Shown in pieces: positions 61,337 to 64,000 of a DNA stretch of 64,000 nt (positions are counted from its first letter, which is position 1; each line of letters starts with the position of its first letter). Source of the stretch: Stenotrophomonas sp. SAM-B (lineage in GTDB: Bacteria > Pseudomonadota > Gammaproteobacteria > Xanthomonadales > Xanthomonadaceae); the NCBI RefSeq assembly GCF_013387485.1, contig NZ_JABBXB010000001.1:578001-642000 (forward strand), given 5' to 3'. Below the pieces are notes generated by a model. It did not search any database. It had not been told where the DNA came from and worked only from the letters and a program-made list of their open reading frames with translations. Made by a program: the position numbers and the translations under genes.

Positions 61337-61960
61337 ATGTCATTGCTCCTCGAACGCGCCCAATACCTGCTTTCGGCCCACAACACCCGGCAATTGCCGG
61401 ACGACGTGGGCGCGGAAGTCGCCTTTGCCGGTCGCTCAAACGCCGGCAAGTCCAGTGCCCTCAACGCCCTGACCCGCCAGAACAGCCTGGCCCGGGTCTC
61501 CAAGACCCCCGGCCGCACCCAGCAGTTGGTGTTCTTCGAGGTTACCCCGGGGGCCAAGCTGGTCGATCTGCCCGGGTACGGCTACGCCAAGGTCCCGCTG
61601 GACCTGCAGGCGCACTGGCAGGCCTTCATCGACCAGTACTTCCGTACCCGCGAGGCCCTGCGTGGCCTGGTGGTGGTGATGGACATCCGTCACCCGCTGA
61701 AGGACTACGACCGCCAGATGCTCGCCTATGCGGTGCAGCGCGGCCTGCCGGCGCACGCGCTGCTGACCAAGGCCGACAAGCTCGGCCGCGGCCAGCAGGG
61801 CATCGCGCTGCAGAAGGTGCGCAAGGAGCTGCAGTCGTCCTTCGGCGATACCGTCAGCGTGCAGACCTTCTCCGGCCCCGCCCGCCAGGGCGTGGATGAA
61901 GCCCGTGGGATCATCGGCGGCTGGCTGGGCCTGAACAAGCCGGCGCCGGAAGCCACCTGA
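61337..61960 (+). CDS. engB: Ribosome biogenesis GTPase EngB (YihA/YsxC)
   Basis: GTPase needed for assembly of the large ribosomal subunit, 207 residues from ATG 61337. Motifs: P-loop FAGRSNAGKSSALN, G2 TPGRTQ, G3 VDLPGYGYAKV, G4 TKADKLGRG. Divergent from cytochrome c4. No other ribosome genes are adjacent. Confidence 0.95.
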   Translation: MSLLLERAQYLLSAHNTRQLPDDVGAEVAFAGRSNAGKSSALNALTRQNSLARVSKTPGRTQQLVFFEVTPGAKLVDLPGYGYAKVPLDLQAHWQAFIDQYFRTREALRGLVVVMDIRHPLKDYDRQMLAYAVQRGLPAHALLTKADKLGRGQQGIALQKVRKELQSSFGDTVSVQTFSGPARQGVDEARGIIGGWLGLNKPAPEAT

Positions 61961-62000
61961 CCCCCGGCGTTGCAGCGGTCCAATGGGCCGCATGGCGCCG

Positions 62001-62070
62001 GTAGTGCCGGCCGCTGGGCGGCTGCTCTTTCCATCAGATGTATCGGGTGCCGGCCAGCGGCCGGCACTAC
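62001..62070. repeat. SMAG repeat dimer, inverted pair
   Basis: Forward unit at 62001-62023 (one base off the core: CTGGGCGG) and inverted unit at 62047-62070, between convergent engB and the MBL-fold gene. Confidence 0.87.
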
Positions 62071-62113
62071 CGGAATGCGCCTGCCGCCCGTTGTAGGGCG
62101 CGGTCGTGTTCCC

Positions 62114-63091
62114 TCATTCCGCCGGCAACGGCGCGAATTCGCCCGGCACCCAGGCAAACGCCTCACCTTCGCGACGCACGTGCCCCAGCCCCGGGAACGG
62201 CAGGTGCGCGCCCGCCACCCACCAGCCCTGATCCGCCGCCTGCGCCATCATCCGGCGCCGGCTCGCGATCGCGGCCGCGCGGTCGCTGTCCGCTTCAAAC
62301 GACGCCTGCGGCTGCGCGAACTGCACCGCGTGGAAATGCACGAGGTCGCCCCAGACCAGCAGTTGCTGGCCGGCGCCGCCATCGATGCGATAGGACACAT
62401 GGCCGACCGTATGCCCATGGCTGTCCAGTGCGGTGATGCCGGCCGGCAAGTGGTCGCCAGGCGGAAAGCGCTTCAGTTTCCCGCTCGCCGCATACGGTGC
62501 CACTGCCTTGCGCGCCAACGCGAAGGCAAAGCGCACGCCCTGCGGCGCGGTCGCTTCGCTGGCCGGGTCGAGCCAATACGCGGCATCGGCGGCCGACAGC
62601 CACACCGTGGCATTCGGGTAGGCGAGCCTGTCCTGCGCATCGAGCAGGCCACACAGGTGGTCGGGGTGGGCGTGGGTGAGCACGACATCATCCACCTCGG
62701 CCGGGTCGTAGCCGGCCTTGCGCAGGTTGCCCAGCACCTGGCCCAGCCCGGGACCGAAGCACTGCGCGGTGCCGGTGTCGACCAGGGTCAGGTGATCGCC
62801 CTGCTGCACCAGGTAGGCGTTGACGGCGGTCTGCAGGCCCTTGCCATCCTCCGGCACGTAGCGGTGATCGAGCAGCCGGGTGACCGCGCCGGGCGCGATC
62901 CCGACCAGCGCCTGCCGACCCAGGGCGACGGTGCCATCGAACAACGCCGTGACCTGCAGCGTGCCGATCTGCTGGTGATACACGCCTGGCACCTGCTCGC
63001 GCGGGGCGCGCGTGGTGGTGGCCAGTGCGGGGCTGGCGACAGCGGCCAGCAGCAGGGCCGTGGCGAGCGTACGAACGCGGGGGAAGGACAT
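62114..63091 (-). CDS. Exported metallo-beta-lactamase-fold hydrolase
   Basis: Periplasmic MBL-superfamily protein of 325 residues with a signal peptide (ATALLLAAVASPALA). Metal motif HAHPDHLCG carries the HxHxDH set; further ligands are in DSHGHTVGH and WGDLVHFHA. Related to quorum-quenching lactonases and alkylsulfatase-free hydrolases of the family; no beta-lactam specificity is implied. The segment LPFPGLGHVR near the end is typical of these proteins. It follows an AraC regulator on the same strand by 96 bases, which may control it. Confidence 0.88.
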   Translation of the reverse strand: MSFPRVRTLATALLLAAVASPALATTTRAPREQVPGVYHQQIGTLQVTALFDGTVALGRQALVGIAPGAVTRLLDHRYVPEDGKGLQTAVNAYLVQQGDHLTLVDTGTAQCFGPGLGQVLGNLRKAGYDPAEVDDVVLTHAHPDHLCGLLDAQDRLAYPNATVWLSAADAAYWLDPASEATAPQGVRFAFALARKAVAPYAASGKLKRFPPGDHLPAGITALDSHGHTVGHVSYRIDGGAGQQLLVWGDLVHFHAVQFAQPQASFEADSDRAAAIASRRRMMAQAADQGWWVAGAHLPFPGLGHVRREGEAFAWVPGEFAPLPAE

Positions 63092-63187
63092 GACGGATTC
63101 CGTACAGGGCGGCAGCGCCGCGGTGTCCCCATGCTGCGCGTCCTGCGGGCTGCGTTCCGCTCAGAATGCCGCGCGATCCGCTCGCGC

Positions 63188-64000
63188 TCAGCTGTTGCCG
63201 ATCGCCGCCGGTTCCAACCCGTAGCGCTCGACGAAGCGCTTGCTGAAGCTGCCCAGCGAGCGGTAGCCGACGCGCGCGGCCACCGTCTTCAACGGCAGGC
63301 GGGTGGTGTAGAGCAGGCCCATGGCATGCGCCAGCCGTGCATCGGTGATCAGTTCGCGCACGCTGGACTGCTCGCTGGCCAGCCGCCGGCGCAGCGTCGC
63401 ACCGCTGAGGCCGAGCTGAGCTTCGAAATCGCGCGACTGCCAGTCGCGCTCGGGCTGGGCGGCGATCAGATCGCGGATGCGCTCACCCAGGCTGGGCTCC
63501 GGGGGAACCAGCAGGCTGCCGTGCCCGCGCCGGCAGAACGCCACGGCAAGCGATGCCAGGGCCAGCCGTGCTTCGGTGTACTGGCCGTGTTCCAGCGCCT
63601 GCCGCCACTGCAGGAGGGTCGCGCCATGCTCGGCGAGCGGCAGCCTGGCCAGCGCGTCGCCGGCCTCGGGCAGCGGCTCGTTCCACAGCGCCCGCGCGGC
63701 CGTGAGCGCTTCGGCGCACATCGGCACGATCGCACTGAGGTAGAGGCCGCTGTGCGGATCGGGAATGTTGACCACATCGATGCGGCAGCGGCGGGTGATC
63801 AGGAACAGATCGCCCGGCGCGAATTCCAGGGACTGCTGCGCGGTGCGCACCTGTTTGCGTCCCTGCAGCAGGATCGCGAACTGCGGCTGTGGAATCTCCA
63901 CCGACGAGGCGCCATGCTCGCGGCGCGCGGTGATGCAGGCGTAGCCGTCCGCGCGCTGGCAGTCCGCCAGGCTGGCCAGGGTCGCCAGCAGGGAGGTGGT
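63188..64000 (-). CDS. AraC-family regulator, N-terminus beyond the window
   Basis: Partial gene: the frame is open to the right edge, so its start is outside. The visible ~270 residues include an AraC-type cupin-like sensing domain (PQPQFAILLQGRKQVRTAQQ) and the C-terminal double helix-turn-helix (LGLSGATLRRRLASEQSSVR, VAARVGYRSLGSFSKRFVER). No in-frame stop occurs in the last 99 bases. Ligand unknown; the MBL hydrolase downstream is the nearest likely target. Confidence 0.88.
   Translation of the reverse strand, partial: TTSLLATLASLADCQRADGYACITARREHGASSVEIPQPQFAILLQGRKQVRTAQQSLEFAPGDLFLITRRCRIDVVNIPDPHSGLYLSAIVPMCAEALTAARALWNEPLPEAGDALARLPLAEHGATLLQWRQALEHGQYTEARLALASLAVAFCRRGHGSLLVPPEPSLGERIRDLIAAQPERDWQSRDFEAQLGLSGATLRRRLASEQSSVRELITDARLAHAMGLLYTTRLPLKTVAARVGYRSLGSFSKRFVERYGLEPAAIGNS

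Overview
The window is one high-GC stretch (roughly two thirds G+C throughout) from a gammaproteobacterial chromosome of the Xanthomonadaceae, most likely Stenotrophomonas. The strongest clue is a family of short GTAG-headed palindromes (GTAGTGCCGGCCGCTGGCCGGC and relatives) between genes, which matches the SMAG repeats known from Stenotrophomonas maltophilia. The mltB-rlpA-dacC-ybeD-lipB-lipA order, the N-acetylglucosamine locus and the many TonB-dependent receptors also fit. I saw no tRNA, rRNA, CRISPR array, integrase or insertion sequence. This reads as ordinary core and metabolic chromosome, not a mobile island.

Layout. 0.4-5.4 kb holds cell-wall and envelope enzymes (MltB, RlpA, a PBP5/6-type carboxypeptidase, and an LpxR-like lipid A deacylase facing them). 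5.6-7.6 kb is lipoate synthesis (DUF493/YbeD, LipB, LipA). 7.8-14.7 kb holds the tail-specific protease Prc, a DUF2242 lipoprotein, an unidentified 427-residue protein coupled to a short-form 6-phosphogluconate dehydrogenase, a Gfo/Idh/MocA oxidoreductase and a BON-domain protein. 14.9-18.7 kb is a three-gene phosphorelay (membrane histidine kinase, stand-alone receiver, receiver-kinase-receiver hybrid), and it abuts a convergent Anbu proteasome-like peptidase. 19.5-22.4 kb has FolK, a pteridine-reductase-type SDR, a MidA-type methyltransferase and a VanZ-like protein.

22.5-34.9 kb is a complete chitin/N-acetylglucosamine utilisation locus arranged divergently. To the left are a sugar kinase, a TonB-dependent receptor and a GH20 hexosaminidase. 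To the right are a FucP-type permease (NagP), a LacI regulator, a SIS-type glucosamine-6-phosphate deaminase (NagB-II), NagA and a NagX-like membrane protein. Two matching TGACAACG(A/T)TGT sites sit on the two divergent promoters. The logic reads as: receptor takes up oligomers, hexosaminidase releases GlcNAc, NagP imports it, the kinase phosphorylates it, NagA deacetylates it, and NagB-II gives fructose-6-phosphate.

35.0-49.0 kb holds an autotransporter with about ten 19-21-residue repeats, the CCA-adding enzyme, soluble lytic transglycosylase Slt, a lone ExbD-like protein, a cysteine-paired TonB receptor, a LysE exporter, a 52-codon small ORF and a siderophore-type receptor with a Fur-box-like promoter. 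49.0-52.5 kb has a VOC protein, an AraC/GyrI regulator, an alpha/beta hydrolase and a DMT exporter. 52.6-57.8 kb is choline to glycine betaine (BetT, BetB, BetA, no BetI). 57.9-61.2 kb carries an EEP-family hydrolase, two DsbA-type oxidoreductases and a dihaem cytochrome c4. The end holds EngB, a metallo-beta-lactamase-fold hydrolase and an AraC regulator cut by the window edge.

I do not see a clearly new defence or mobile system. The items most worth a second look are the phosphorelay with its degenerate C-terminal receiver, the Anbu peptidase without its usual partners, the repeat autotransporter, the unknown gnd-coupled protein, the six-cysteine-pair receptor and the divergent nag operators.
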